DNA of 28,884 bases from SZAS-18 sp031370675. GTDB lineage: Bacteria; Verrucomicrobiota; Verrucomicrobiia; Chthoniobacterales; SZAS-18. The stretch spans positions 1-28,884 of the forward strand of contig JANMQT010000014.1 in NCBI GenBank assembly GCA_031370675.1, written 5' to 3'. Shown one piece after another: positions 1 through 7,800 of the stretch. The position numbers were made by a program, and so were the translations under genes. Positions within the stretch are counted from its first letter, which is position 1; every line of letters starts with the position of its first letter. The notes beneath the pieces were generated by a model that was not told where the DNA came from, made no database searches, and saw only the letters and a list, made by a program, of their open reading frames with translations.

Positions 1-1127
1 ATCAGAATCGGCTCCAGCAGCGACGTCAGGGCGGTCAGTGTGGCCTCAATTTCCTCGTCCCAGAAATCCGCCATCTTCTCGAGCATCTCGTCGATCTTGC
101 CGGTGGATTCGCCCGCGGCGACCATGCGCAGCATCATCGGCGGGAAAATGGTCTTCTTCGAGAGCGCCACGGACAGGTTGTCCCCCCGCTCGACGTCCGT
201 ACTTACCGAGCGAATCGCGCTCTCGATGACCCGATTGCCCGCGGAGCCGCCCACAATGTCCAGGGTTTCGAGAATGGGCACACCGCTGCGAATCAATTGC
301 GCGAAAGTGCGCGCAAACCGCGTCATGGCGATCTTATGAATTAGCGGCCCGAAGATCGGGAGTTTGAGGATGTACTTGTCGATGAGCGCGGCGCCTTGTT
401 CGGTCCGGAAGAATAACTTGAGCGCAAAATACAAACCGACCAGGACCAGGAGAATTGCCCACCAGTAACCCCGCGTGAACTCGCTGATATCCACCAGCAG
501 CTGCGTCGGGCCCGGCAGGGGTTTGCCGAAATCCTTGAAAACGTCGGCAAAGACCGGCACGACCTTGATGATGAGGAATCCCGTGATGACGAAGGCAATC
601 GAGATGACGACGACCGGATAAACGAGAGCCGATTTGACCTTCTTTTTCAGGCGCGCCGAGGCCTCGAGGAAGCCCGCCAGTCGATCCAAAATCCCCGCGA
701 GCAAACCGCCGGCTTCACCAGCCTTTACCATGCTGATGTAGAGGCGGTTAAAGACGAAGGGGTGCTTGGCCAGCGACTGGTGAAACGACTCACCGCCCTG
801 CACCCGGCTGGTCACGTCGCCAATGACGTAGCGCAGGTTGGCCTGGCGCTTGGGATCGGCGGTTTCAAAAAGCGCCGTCATGGCGCCGACGAGCGGAATA
901 CCGGCATCGACCATCGTGGCGAGCTGCCTCGTGAAGAGCACAAGGTCGGTGTCCTTGATGGTCGTGACTTTCTTCTTTTTCGAAGCCACCGACTTCTGCT
1001 GGATGCTGAGCACCATCAGCCCTCGGCTCATCAGGCTGTTGATCGCGCTTTCCTCGTTCAACGCATCCTGCAGGCCGGAGGAAATCTTGCCGCCCGCGTC
1101 GCGGGCTTGATAGGTAAAGGTAAACAT
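1..1127 (-). CDS. pilC: Type IV pilus / type II secretion inner-membrane platform protein (PilC/GspF family), C-terminus beyond window
   Basis: Polytopic inner-membrane platform protein that couples a cytoplasmic assembly ATPase to pilus or pseudopilus assembly. The frame opens at ATG 1127 with the family-typical start MFTFTYQARDAGGK and stays open to the left edge, giving about 375 residues; the usual length is about 400-420, so only the last membrane helix and tail are missing. Two T2SSF repeats are visible, each with the family's ATMVDAGIPL-like and KAGEAGG/AAGESTGK-like segments (around residues 60-160 and 265-365). Hydrophobic helices lie at about 169-193 and 221-240. It follows the zinc-ribbon gene on the same strand after 92 bp. 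Family assignment is firm; whether it serves a type IV pilus or a type II secretion system cannot be decided because the partner genes lie outside the window. Confidence 0.93.
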   Translation of the reverse strand, partial: MFTFTYQARDAGGKISSGLQDALNEESAINSLMSRGLMVLSIQQKSVASKKKKVTTIKDTDLVLFTRQLATMVDAGIPLVGAMTALFETADPKRQANLRYVIGDVTSRVQGGESFHQSLAKHPFVFNRLYISMVKAGEAGGLLAGILDRLAGFLEASARLKKKVKSALVYPVVVISIAFVITGFLIIKVVPVFADVFKDFGKPLPGPTQLLVDISEFTRGYWWAILLVLVGLYFALKLFFRTEQGAALIDKYILKLPIFGPLIHKIAMTRFARTFAQLIRSGVPILETLDIVGGSAGNRVIESAIRSVSTDVERGDNLSVALSKKTIFPPMMLRMVAAGESTGKIDEMLEKMADFWDEEIEATLTALTSLLEPIL

Positions 1128-1219
1128 ACGTCAGGCCGCCAAGGGGAGACCATTCCAGCGGAGTTTAGAAATGAGCACAAAAAATGCCAGTCTGAACTCC
1201 AGCCGGCCGGTTTAGGCGA

Positions 1220-1450
1220 TTACACCAGGTCGTCAGACACCACGCTGGTCCGTTCGCGACCGCCCAAAAGGATGGCTTGGTCGATGACGGCCTGAGGATT
1301 CTCGTTGAACCGGTAGCCATGGCAGTTCGGGCAAAAATGGACGCGGCGCGCGACAATCGAATCACAACCTTCACAGATTTTGTAGTCCTCCGGTTGGCTG
1401 GCGATCTTGGAAGCTTGCCGGGCGCGGTCGTTCAATGGTTCGGATGGCAT
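1220..1450 (-). CDS. Small zinc-ribbon protein (76 aa)
   Basis: A 76-residue soluble protein with two CxxC knuckles, CEGC near residue 28 and CPNC near residue 41, followed by HGYRFN. This is a rubredoxin- or zinc-ribbon-like metal site in the middle of the protein, flanked by short charged arms and no membrane segment. The start ATG at 1450 has no upstream Shine-Dalgarno sequence. An overlapping longer-tailed frame in the same region lacks the cysteine spacing and is a shadow. It sits 92 bp upstream of pilC on the same strand and is divergent from the MBL-fold gene, so the 127 bp between 1451 and 1577 should hold promoters for both. From memory, similar CEGCD...CPNCHGYR proteins occur in Verrucomicrobiota genomes without known function. 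A role in nucleic-acid or protein binding is only inference. Confidence 0.8.
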   Translation of the reverse strand: MPSEPLNDRARQASKIASQPEDYKICEGCDSIVARRVHFCPNCHGYRFNENPQAVIDQAILLGGRERTSVVSDDLV

Positions 1451-1577
1451 GTCGTCACGAGCGGCGTCTGCGTTGGTGGAGTATCGGCGCGCCGGCGGGT
1501 TCTGACAAGCAATCTACGGTCCACGTTCACTGCTGCCCCGCTGGACGCACGCGCGGGATCCGGGCAGGTTGTCCCAA

Positions 1578-2195
1578 ATGGCCGCCGCGGACGAAACTCA
1601 TGACCTCGGCGCTGGCCTGTATTTCTGGCAGGCGCACGAGCCCGCCGTGAAGACGGAGTTGTCCTGCGCCGCCATCCGGTCCGGCACGCTCTGGTACTTC
1701 ATTGATCCCATCCCCCTCGCGGCGGGCGCCTTGCAGGAACTGACCGGTGACGGCGTCCGCGCGGGCGCCATCCTGCTGACCAACGGCAACCATCAGCGCG
1801 CGGCAGCCGCGTTTCGCGATCGCTTTGCCCTGCCGGTTGTCGCGCACTCCGACGCGGCCGCGGAATTCACCATCCCGGTCGATCGCCTGGTCGGGGAGGG
1901 AGACCAGCTCTTCGATGAGATTACGGTCATTGCGTTGCCCGGCGCGGCAGCGGGTGAGGTCGCCTATCTCCACGCCGGCAGCGGCACCATGTGCGTGGGC
2001 GATGCGCTCATTCACCTCGACTCGCACGGATTTGCGCCGTTGCCGGCCAAGTATTGCCGCGATTCCCGCGCCCTGCGGCCGGCGCTCGCCCGCCTGCTGG
2101 ATTATCGCTTCGAGCGGATGACATTTGCGCACGGCACGCCGATCGTGGCCAAGGCCCGAACCCGTCTCGAATCCCTGCTCGCCTCGCTTTCCTGA
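1578..2195 (+). CDS. Degenerate metallo-beta-lactamase-fold protein
   Basis: A 205-residue protein with the layout of a short MBL-fold hydrolase: an N-terminal beta-rich part ending in FIDP, a TNGNHQR segment where the HxHxDH metal motif is expected, ALPGAAAGEVAYL where the LPGHxxGE motif is expected, then GDALIH and a late HGTPI. Most first-site histidines and the LPGH histidine are therefore absent; the NHQR histidine, the GDAL aspartate and the HGTP histidine remain. It may bind one metal or none. The start is set at ATG 1578; an in-frame TTG at 1569 adds three residues. The stop lies 4 nt before the UbiA-family gene, so the two are probably co-transcribed. Substrate is unknown. The fold call is fairly sure; any enzymatic activity is uncertain. 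Confidence 0.75.
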   Translation: MAAADETHDLGAGLYFWQAHEPAVKTELSCAAIRSGTLWYFIDPIPLAAGALQELTGDGVRAGAILLTNGNHQRAAAAFRDRFALPVVAHSDAAAEFTIPVDRLVGEGDQLFDEITVIALPGAAAGEVAYLHAGSGTMCVGDALIHLDSHGFAPLPAKYCRDSRALRPALARLLDYRFERMTFAHGTPIVAKARTRLESLLASLS

Positions 2196-2199
2196 TCCC

Positions 2200-3042
2200 A
2201 TGTTCGACCGCCTTCGCCGCGCGCTGACCTTCATCCGGTTCTCGCACACTATCTTCGCGCTGCCGTTTGCACTCGGGGCGATGCTGGTTGCCGCCGGGGG
2301 ACTGCCGGGCTGGCGTGTCTTCGGCCTGATCCTGCTCGCGATGGTCTGCGCCCGCACCGCCGCCATGACGTTCAACCGCATCGCGGATTGGGAATTCGAC
2401 ATGGTCAATCCGCGCACCGCGTCGCGTCACCAGCTCATGTCGCGCCCCGCCGCCATTGGCCTGCTCGTCGTCACGTCCGCGGCTTTCGTCGCGGTCACCT
2501 GGTTCATCAACCCGCTTTGCTTTCGGCTCTCGCCCGTCGCGCTTGTCATCGTCTTCGGCTACTCGCTGACGAAGCGATTCACCGACTTCACGCAATTCTT
2601 TCTCGGTCTCGCGCTGGCGGTGTCACCGGTCGGCGCCTGGCTTGCGGTGACCGGCCATTTTGCCCTGCCCCCGCTCATTCTCGCGGCCGGCGTGTTGTGC
2701 TGGGTCGCGGGCTTCGACTTGATCTATGCGACCATGGATCATGAATTCGACCGGCGCACCGGCTTGCGCTCGATGGTCGTACGCTTGGGCGTGCCGCGAA
2801 GCCTGCGCCTCGCCACATGGCTTCATGTCGCGATGTTCGCGTTGCTCATCGTGTTCGGAATCGCCGCGCGCTTGGGCGCGGTCTACTTCGCCAGCCTGGC
2901 GTTCGTGCTCGGCGCGCTTGTCTACGAGCATCGCAGCGCGTCCCGGCTCGATCTTGGCGGGATCAACGACGCGTTTTTCAAAAGCAACGCGATCGTCGGA
3001 CTGGTCTTCGTCACCGCGATCCTGATCGACCGCGCCTGGTGA
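2200..3042 (+). CDS. mqnP: UbiA-family polyprenyltransferase, probably MqnP-type (menaquinone synthesis)
   Basis: A 280-residue integral membrane prenyltransferase that attaches a polyprenyl chain to an aromatic acid during quinone synthesis. Both Asp-rich motifs are present: NRIADWEFD around residues 62-70 and DLIYATMDHEFD around 172-183, which bind Mg-diphosphate. Hydrophobic helices alternate through the whole protein. The first motif starts NR rather than the ND typical of proteobacterial UbiA; NR with a following NPRTASR is what I associate with the UbiA-like MqnP branch of the futalosine menaquinone pathway. That subfamily call is inference. I chose ATG 2200, where homology starts (MFDRLRRALTFIRF), over an in-frame ATG at 2125 that would overlap the MBL gene. 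It lies 4 nt after the MBL-fold gene and ends 9 nt from the convergent DUF1801 gene. Confidence 0.9.
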   Translation: MFDRLRRALTFIRFSHTIFALPFALGAMLVAAGGLPGWRVFGLILLAMVCARTAAMTFNRIADWEFDMVNPRTASRHQLMSRPAAIGLLVVTSAAFVAVTWFINPLCFRLSPVALVIVFGYSLTKRFTDFTQFFLGLALAVSPVGAWLAVTGHFALPPLILAAGVLCWVAGFDLIYATMDHEFDRRTGLRSMVVRLGVPRSLRLATWLHVAMFALLIVFGIAARLGAVYFASLAFVLGALVYEHRSASRLDLGGINDAFFKSNAIVGLVFVTAILIDRAW

Positions 3043-3051
3043 CGCCCGCCC

Positions 3052-3438
3052 TCAGCAGGCGTTGCTGCGCTTGGACGGCAGGTCCTTGAATCCCACCGCC
3101 CTGGCTGATTCCTTGAGAATCTGTTTGATCGCCTTAGCGGGCAGCTCCTCGATTTTCCGGAAGCGGATGCACCCCTTGCCGACGTTCAAGTGCTCGAGCG
3201 CCTTGGCGTGTCGCGCCAAGGTGTCGGAATAGCAGATGTAGAGACTGAAATAATTCTTCTGTTTCTTGTAGCTCACCCACGGCCCGGAGAGCAGATAGGT
3301 GGGCATCTTGTACACCATCGTTTCCGACGCGTGCGGCGCGACTTCGAAGATCCATTTGCGCAGCTCCGTGAGCGTGGCGCGCGTCGGAGCGTCGAGGGTT
3401 TTGAAATAGGCGGCGACGCCGGGATCGATCGTTTTCAT
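3052..3438 (-). CDS. DUF1801 (YdhG-like) domain protein
   Basis: A 128-residue soluble protein matching the DUF1801/YdhG-like fold: an N-terminal helix with LRKWIFEVAPHASETMVYKMPTY, a central beta-strand region FSLYICY, then a GKGCIRFRK segment and a C-terminal helix. Family members share a fold with frataxin-like proteins and some are annotated as iron chaperones, but their biochemical role is poorly established. The start ATG at 3438 is preceded by TTTCCC rather than a ribosome-binding site. It lies 39 bp downstream of the TPR gene on the same strand and converges on the prenyltransferase gene with a 9-bp gap. Family call is confident, function is not. Confidence 0.85.
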   Translation of the reverse strand: MKTIDPGVAAYFKTLDAPTRATLTELRKWIFEVAPHASETMVYKMPTYLLSGPWVSYKKQKNYFSLYICYSDTLARHAKALEHLNVGKGCIRFRKIEELPAKAIKQILKESARAVGFKDLPSKRSNAC

Positions 3439-3477
3439 GGGAAAGTGCGGGCGGGTTTGGACGCGGCGACCAGTCTG

Positions 3478-5007
3478 TTACGGCTTCGGCGGAATGGAGG
3501 CGGCTGGCGGGGCGGCTGGCGCCAAACGTTCGTCAACGTCCTTGCCGCTGTCCGCTGCAGGTTCCCTCTGCCGCAAGACGCTGAGGCGCTTCTGCAACGG
3601 ACGGAAGTACGGCTCGAGTTCTTTTTCGTAGCACCATTGATAGAGAAAAAAATCGCGGAGGCGTTCCACCATCCAGTCCGCACTCATGAGCTGGCTGGCG
3701 CGCTCGAGGTGCCCGGCGGCCGCTTTGAAATTCCCCTTCTGCGCCTCCGCCGCCATCGCCAGCAGCAACCAATCGCCGGATGGCGGACTCTGCGCGAGCT
3801 GCTGCTTGAGCTCCGCGTCGAGCTCGTCGCCGCGTCCCATCGCGATGAGCGTCAACCGTTTTTTGAACTGCATGGCGTCCTCGTCCGACTGCTCGTGCAC
3901 CCGCGCCAGCGCCTGATCGAATCGGTCCAGGGCCTGCTGGTTCTTGCCGCCCCGGCGCAGCATCTCCGCCAGCAGGAAAAACGGTTTGAAATTGTGCGGC
4001 GTCGCGCGCGTCCCGAGTTCGAACGACTCATAGGCGCGCCGCGACTGGTTGAGCTGCGCCTGGACGGCTCCGCGCAATCCATACAACCGCCCCGCGTCGT
4101 CGCCCGCGTCGATCCCGGACTTGATGTGGGATTGCGCGTTGGCCGCATCGCCCTTCTGCAGGTTCAGCAGCGCGAGCGCCGTTTGCGTGCCGACGAGGTC
4201 GGGTGCTGACAGCAGCAGTTGACGCAGAAGTTTCTCCGCGCGCCCGAAATCTCCGTTTGTCTGCGCAATCATCGCCTCGTCGATGAGCGCGATCTCGGCG
4301 GGTTCCGCCAGGCGCGGCGTCCCGCGCGCCGGCGCGTTCTCGATCACGGACGGCATGGAACGGGGATCGCTCTTGATCCCGCCGGCGCGGGGCGCTGGGC
4401 TCGTCAGCCGACCAAACATGAATCCGACGAGGGCCAGCATCACTCCCAACACGGCGAGGATCGCGTTCCGTTGCCAGGGCGGCACCAGGCGCCAGGCCGT
4501 GCCCATCTTCGGTGCGCTGGGGCGCAGGATGGTCGGTTCGCTTCGCTCCTGACGCTGCCGCCGTTCGGATGGCTCGATCGGCCCGGGTTGGTCTTCCGCC
4601 GCATTCGTCGAACGCTCCCCGCCGGCGGGACGCGGCGTCTTTTCGGATTCACTGTCCGGTGGCACTTTGGCAACTCCCTCGCTGGACGCGTCCGACTTCT
4701 CCCCCAGCGCGTCGCTTCGGCCGCCGGTCCCGCCACGGCGGAAACGTTTCTCCTCGCGGGAAATCAATCCACGTTCGTCGCGAGCCGATGGTGCGACGGG
4801 TGCGCCTTGCGCCGTCAGCACCTGCGCCAACGCCGTCATGAGTTGCTCGTTGATCGCGGCGGGATCCACCGGAACGCCCGTCGGCGAAGCGGGGCGGTCG
4901 CCCGTCGCGGCGGATTGCCTTGGCGTGAGGGCAATCGGTTTTGCCGCCTCGGTCTTCTCTGGCTCGGGCGCGGGCTTTTCGGGCGAATCGGATGGTTTCT
5001 CGGCCAT
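3478..5007 (-). CDS. Membrane-anchored TPR protein with long disordered N-terminus
   Basis: A 509-residue protein of three parts. Residues 1-180 are low complexity, rich in Pro, Glu, Ser, Arg and Lys, and look disordered and cytoplasmic. A single hydrophobic helix follows at about 181-200 (AILAVLGVMLALVGFMFG). Residues 230-450 contain helical repeats with TPR character, for example GDFGRAEKLLRQLL, GDAANAQSHIKSGI and SRRAYESFELGTRA. The tail is Pro/Ala rich. Topology would place the TPR part outside the cytoplasm. TPR domains bind proteins, but no partner is suggested here. The gene is divergent from lysC, with 83 bp between the starts. Long open frames on the opposite strand (3190-4209, 4219-5073) are GC-driven shadows. 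I know no named family for this architecture. Confidence 0.85.
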   Translation of the reverse strand: MAEKPSDSPEKPAPEPEKTEAAKPIALTPRQSAATGDRPASPTGVPVDPAAINEQLMTALAQVLTAQGAPVAPSARDERGLISREEKRFRRGGTGGRSDALGEKSDASSEGVAKVPPDSESEKTPRPAGGERSTNAAEDQPGPIEPSERRQRQERSEPTILRPSAPKMGTAWRLVPPWQRNAILAVLGVMLALVGFMFGRLTSPAPRAGGIKSDPRSMPSVIENAPARGTPRLAEPAEIALIDEAMIAQTNGDFGRAEKLLRQLLLSAPDLVGTQTALALLNLQKGDAANAQSHIKSGIDAGDDAGRLYGLRGAVQAQLNQSRRAYESFELGTRATPHNFKPFFLLAEMLRRGGKNQQALDRFDQALARVHEQSDEDAMQFKKRLTLIAMGRGDELDAELKQQLAQSPPSGDWLLLAMAAEAQKGNFKAAAGHLERASQLMSADWMVERLRDFFLYQWCYEKELEPYFRPLQKRLSVLRQREPAADSGKDVDERLAPAAPPAASIPPKP

Positions 5008-5090
5008 GGCGTGCGCAGCTTGGTCTTCCTACGTTCGGCCTGCCCCCTTGTCGAGAGGCTTCTCTTCATCTAAGCCTGCGGGGTTCTCCC

Positions 5091-6314
5091 ATGAGCATCG
5101 TTGTCCAAAAATACGGCGGCAGCAGCGTCGCCGGACCCGAGAAACTCCGCGCCGTCGCCGCCCGCATCATGGCCACGCGCGCGGCCGGCCACCGCGTCTG
5201 CGTCGTGGTGTCAGCCATGGGTCACACCACCGACGACTTGCTAGCTTCCGCCAAGAAAATCTCCGCCGATCCGCCGCGCCGCGAACTGGACATGCTCCTC
5301 TCCGCCGGCGAGCGCATCTCCATGGCGCTGCTTTCCATCGCCATCCGCGAACTGGGCGGCGATGCCATCAGCTTCACCGGTTCGCAAAGCGGGATCATCA
5401 CGACCGACCGTCATTCCGACGCGCGTATCATCGAGGTGCGCCCGTATCGGATTCAGGAGGAGCTGGCGCGCGATCGCATCGTGGTCGTCGCCGGCTACCA
5501 GGGCGTCTCGCGCCAGAAGGAAATCACCACCCTCGGACGCGGCGGGAGCGACACCACCGCCGTCGCGCTGGCCGCGGCGCTCGGCGCGGAGTGGTGCGAG
5601 ATTTGTTCGGATGTCGACGGCGTGTATTCCGCCGATCCGCGCGTCGTGCCCGCGGCGCGGCGGATACCGGAACTCGGCTACGAGGAGATGCAGGAGATGG
5701 CCGCGGCCGGCGCCAAGGTGCTCAACGCGCAGGCGGTGGAGTTCGCCAAGGAAAAAGGCATCGCGATCTTCGCCCGCGCGACCAGCAGCGCGCCGATGGC
5801 CGACGCGACGGGCGCCATCGGCACGGTGGTGCAAAAAAGTTCGTCGCGCTCAACCGGCGCCGTGGCGTCGGTGGTGGGGGAGAATCAAATCCGGCTGCTG
5901 CACGCGAGCGCAGTGCCACTCGAGGTCCTGCAATTTCTTGAAGACCACGACGTGTGCGGAAAGCAGATCCATTTCACGGCGGCGCCCGGCGCGGAACCGG
6001 CCCTCACGCTCGTGCTCGCGCGCGAAAACCTTCACAACGAGGAAGCCCTGCGGCCGGAACTCGCCCGTCGATTCGGCGCGAGCCTGCAGTTGATCGACGG
6101 CCTCGGCGCCGTCAGCGCGATCGGCACCGGCATCAACGCAACCCACCAGAATCTGCTCCACGGCTCGGCCTGTCTCGCCGCGCAGGGCATCGACGTGCGC
6201 GGCCTGGCAACTTCCTCCTTTCGCATCACCTGGCTGGTGCCCGATGGGCGCGCCAATGACGCCGTGCGCGCGCTTCATGCCCGCTATCTCGAAACTGCCC
6301 CATCCCCAAGATAA
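5091..6314 (+). CDS. lysC: Aspartate kinase
   Basis: Phosphorylates aspartate to 4-phosphoaspartate, the first step toward lysine, diaminopimelate, threonine and methionine. The 407-residue product begins MSIVVQKYGGSSVAGPEKL, containing the KYGGSSV kinase motif, followed by the GRGGSDTTAVALA segment near residue 160. The amino-acid kinase domain covers about residues 1-240 and two ACT domains follow, the second with GTGINATHQNLLHG. Length and architecture fit the monofunctional lysine/threonine-regulated class. ATG 5091 is chosen because homology starts there; the frame extends upstream to 4941 but that part is antisense to the TPR gene. No Shine-Dalgarno is present (TCTCCC precedes the ATG). 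The stop overlaps the start of the cyclophilin gene by one base. Confidence 0.97.
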   Translation: MSIVVQKYGGSSVAGPEKLRAVAARIMATRAAGHRVCVVVSAMGHTTDDLLASAKKISADPPRRELDMLLSAGERISMALLSIAIRELGGDAISFTGSQSGIITTDRHSDARIIEVRPYRIQEELARDRIVVVAGYQGVSRQKEITTLGRGGSDTTAVALAAALGAEWCEICSDVDGVYSADPRVVPAARRIPELGYEEMQEMAAAGAKVLNAQAVEFAKEKGIAIFARATSSAPMADATGAIGTVVQKSSSRSTGAVASVVGENQIRLLHASAVPLEVLQFLEDHDVCGKQIHFTAAPGAEPALTLVLARENLHNEEALRPELARRFGASLQLIDGLGAVSAIGTGINATHQNLLHGSACLAAQGIDVRGLATSSFRITWLVPDGRANDAVRALHARYLETAPSPR

Positions 6315-7417
6315 TGACCCACATCCCCTCCCGTTCGTCCCTGCGCTTTGCACTCCTCCTTGCCGCCATCCTCTTGGCCGGCAGGAGTGCACATGCGGCT
6401 GACGTCCCGACGATAGACGGTCTCTATGCCGTCATGGAAACCACGAAGGGCCCGATCGTTTGTGAGCTGTTCTTCCGCGAGGCGCCGCTGACCGCGATGA
6501 ATTTCACCGGCCTGGCGGAGGGCACGATCAACAATTCGTTCCGGAAACCGGGTGAGCCGTTTTTCGATGGCCTCACCTTTCACCGCGTGGTGAAGGATTT
6601 CGTGATCCAGGGCGGCGATCCCAAGGGCGACGGCGAGGGCGGGCCTGGCTACGCGTTCCAGGACGAGCTCGGACCGCGGCTGCGCCACGATCGCGCCGGC
6701 ATGCTCTCGATGGCGAACGACGGCCCGAACACGAATGGCAGCCAGTTCTTCATCACGCTGCGTGAGACGAACCGCCTGAATTATCTCCACAGCGTCTTTG
6801 GCCGCGTCGTGTCGGGCCAGGATGTGGTCGACCAAATCGCCCAGGGCGACAAGATCGATGCCGTGAAGATCGTGCGGGTCGGCGCCGCCGCGAAGGCCTT
6901 TCAAACCGACGTCATCGCCTTCGAGGTTCTCAAGAAGCGCTCCGAACTCGTGCCGCCGCCGCGCGTGCCCGTGGATTTCAAGTACCTCGTCGACGGGACC
7001 AATACGCTCCCGGATTTCCGGGTGAAGAACTTCAACTTCAAGCTCGCGAACTACGAGAAATTCCGGCGCGAACGCATCGTCGTGCGCATCTTCGCGACGG
7101 CCAAGTCGGGCGAGACCGACCTCAAGGCGCTCGCCAGGGAACTCGGCGCGGGCGACGAGAAGGGCGTCCTGATCGCTTACTTCGCGGCGGAGGATGAGTG
7201 GAAGTTGCTTGTCGGGAAAACCCTCTTCCCCGCCGTCAACGGCGGACCCGTCGCGGACGAGGCGGTTTTCCTCAAGGAGGTGCTCCACGCCAAGAAGCAG
7301 GCGCTGCTGGCGCGGGCGCGCGAGCTGACCAAGGAGAAGAAGCTGAAGGACGCGGTCGATGCCGCCATCGACACCGTCAGCCTGCGCCTCGACGACGCTT
7401 ACCTCGCGCCGAAGTAA
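6314..7417 (+). CDS. Exported cyclophilin-type peptidyl-prolyl isomerase with C-terminal extension
   Basis: A 367-residue protein with an N-terminal signal peptide (RFALLLAAILLAG, likely cut after SAHA near residue 29). A cyclophilin domain covers about residues 38-200, with FHRVVKDFVIQGGD carrying the catalytic arginine and GMLSMANDGPNTNGSQFFIT. It should catalyse cis-trans proline isomerisation in the periplasm. After the domain come about 150 residues I do not recognise, ending in a lysine-rich helix. Its ATG shares one base with the lysC stop (TAATG), which implies translational coupling to an unrelated metabolic enzyme. The human-type active-site tryptophan position reads LNYLHSVFG, as in many bacterial cyclophilins. 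A second cyclophilin gene lies at 13692-14309 and lacks the extension. Confidence 0.93.
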   Translation: MTHIPSRSSLRFALLLAAILLAGRSAHAADVPTIDGLYAVMETTKGPIVCELFFREAPLTAMNFTGLAEGTINNSFRKPGEPFFDGLTFHRVVKDFVIQGGDPKGDGEGGPGYAFQDELGPRLRHDRAGMLSMANDGPNTNGSQFFITLRETNRLNYLHSVFGRVVSGQDVVDQIAQGDKIDAVKIVRVGAAAKAFQTDVIAFEVLKKRSELVPPPRVPVDFKYLVDGTNTLPDFRVKNFNFKLANYEKFRRERIVVRIFATAKSGETDLKALARELGAGDEKGVLIAYFAAEDEWKLLVGKTLFPAVNGGPVADEAVFLKEVLHAKKQALLARARELTKEKKLKDAVDAAIDTVSLRLDDAYLAPK

Positions 7418-7432
7418 TCCCTTGTGGCCCTT

Positions 7433-7542
7433 GGGGAATAGCAGCCCGACTCGCGCCCGTTGAAAGATTCCCCCCGGATTTTCAACAATGCCCTGCGAAT
7501 CGGGCTGCCTTTTGGTTTATTCCCCTGTCCGTTTGCACGGAC
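7433..7542. ncRNA. Candidate structured RNA: long stepped hairpin with C-rich apical loop
   Basis: Seen directly: GGGGAATA (7433-7440) pairs perfectly with TATTCCCC (7518-7525). GCAGCCCGA (7441-7449) pairs with TCGGGCTGC (7500-7508), leaving a 9-nt bulge on the 3' side only. TCGC (7451-7454) pairs with GCGA (7495-7498), and GTTGAAA (7459-7465) with TTTCAAC (7480-7486). The apical loop is C-rich (CCCCCC, 7470-7475). A second hairpin, GTCCGT/ACGGAC with loop TTGC, follows at 7527-7542. It begins 16 bp after the cyclophilin stop codon in a stretch with no gene. No U-run follows, so it is not a classic intrinsic terminator. Strand is unknown. It could be a small RNA, a processed 3' UTR structure or a dispersed palindromic repeat. 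It is too short for 6S RNA and lacks SRP or tmRNA hallmarks. Confidence 0.4.
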
Positions 7543-7574
7543 ACATATCGTCTTAGCAATGGCGGTGCCACGTG

Positions 7575-7603
7575 TTGAAAAGGCGTCCCTCCACCGTTTT
7601 AAG
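7575..7603 (+). promoter_or_regulatory. Possible sigma70-type promoter upstream of ligA
   Basis: TTGAAA (7575-7580) and TTTAAG (7598-7603) are separated by 17 bp, matching the -35 consensus at five of six and the -10 at four of six positions. This lies in the relatively AT-rich part of the 7418-7800 gene-free region, about 200 bp before the ligA start. The remainder of that region (7604-7800) shows nothing I can assign. A match this weak occurs often by chance. Confidence 0.2.
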
Positions 7604-7800
7604 TGACTCGCTGACAGAGAATAAAAAATCTAAGAAAGCTCCCCGGCCAAATTTACACGACTGAATTGGGTGGTGGAAATGGCTAGATTTGGGCACAATT
7701 CGCGTCCGGAAATAGCCAGCGATACGGTTCCCTCCATTGGGTTCGCCAATTCACTCGATTGCCGCTTGGCGGCGCGCGTTCGCTCGGCCATTTTCGCGCC

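Noticed and set aside
3190..5073. Plus-strand frames 3190-4209 and 4219-5073
   Set aside because: Antisense to the TPR gene, Arg-rich, no motifs.
7433..7525. 6S RNA or SRP RNA identity for the long hairpin
   Set aside because: It is about half the usual 6S length and lacks the large central bubble; the SRP apical GGAA/AGCAG motif is absent.
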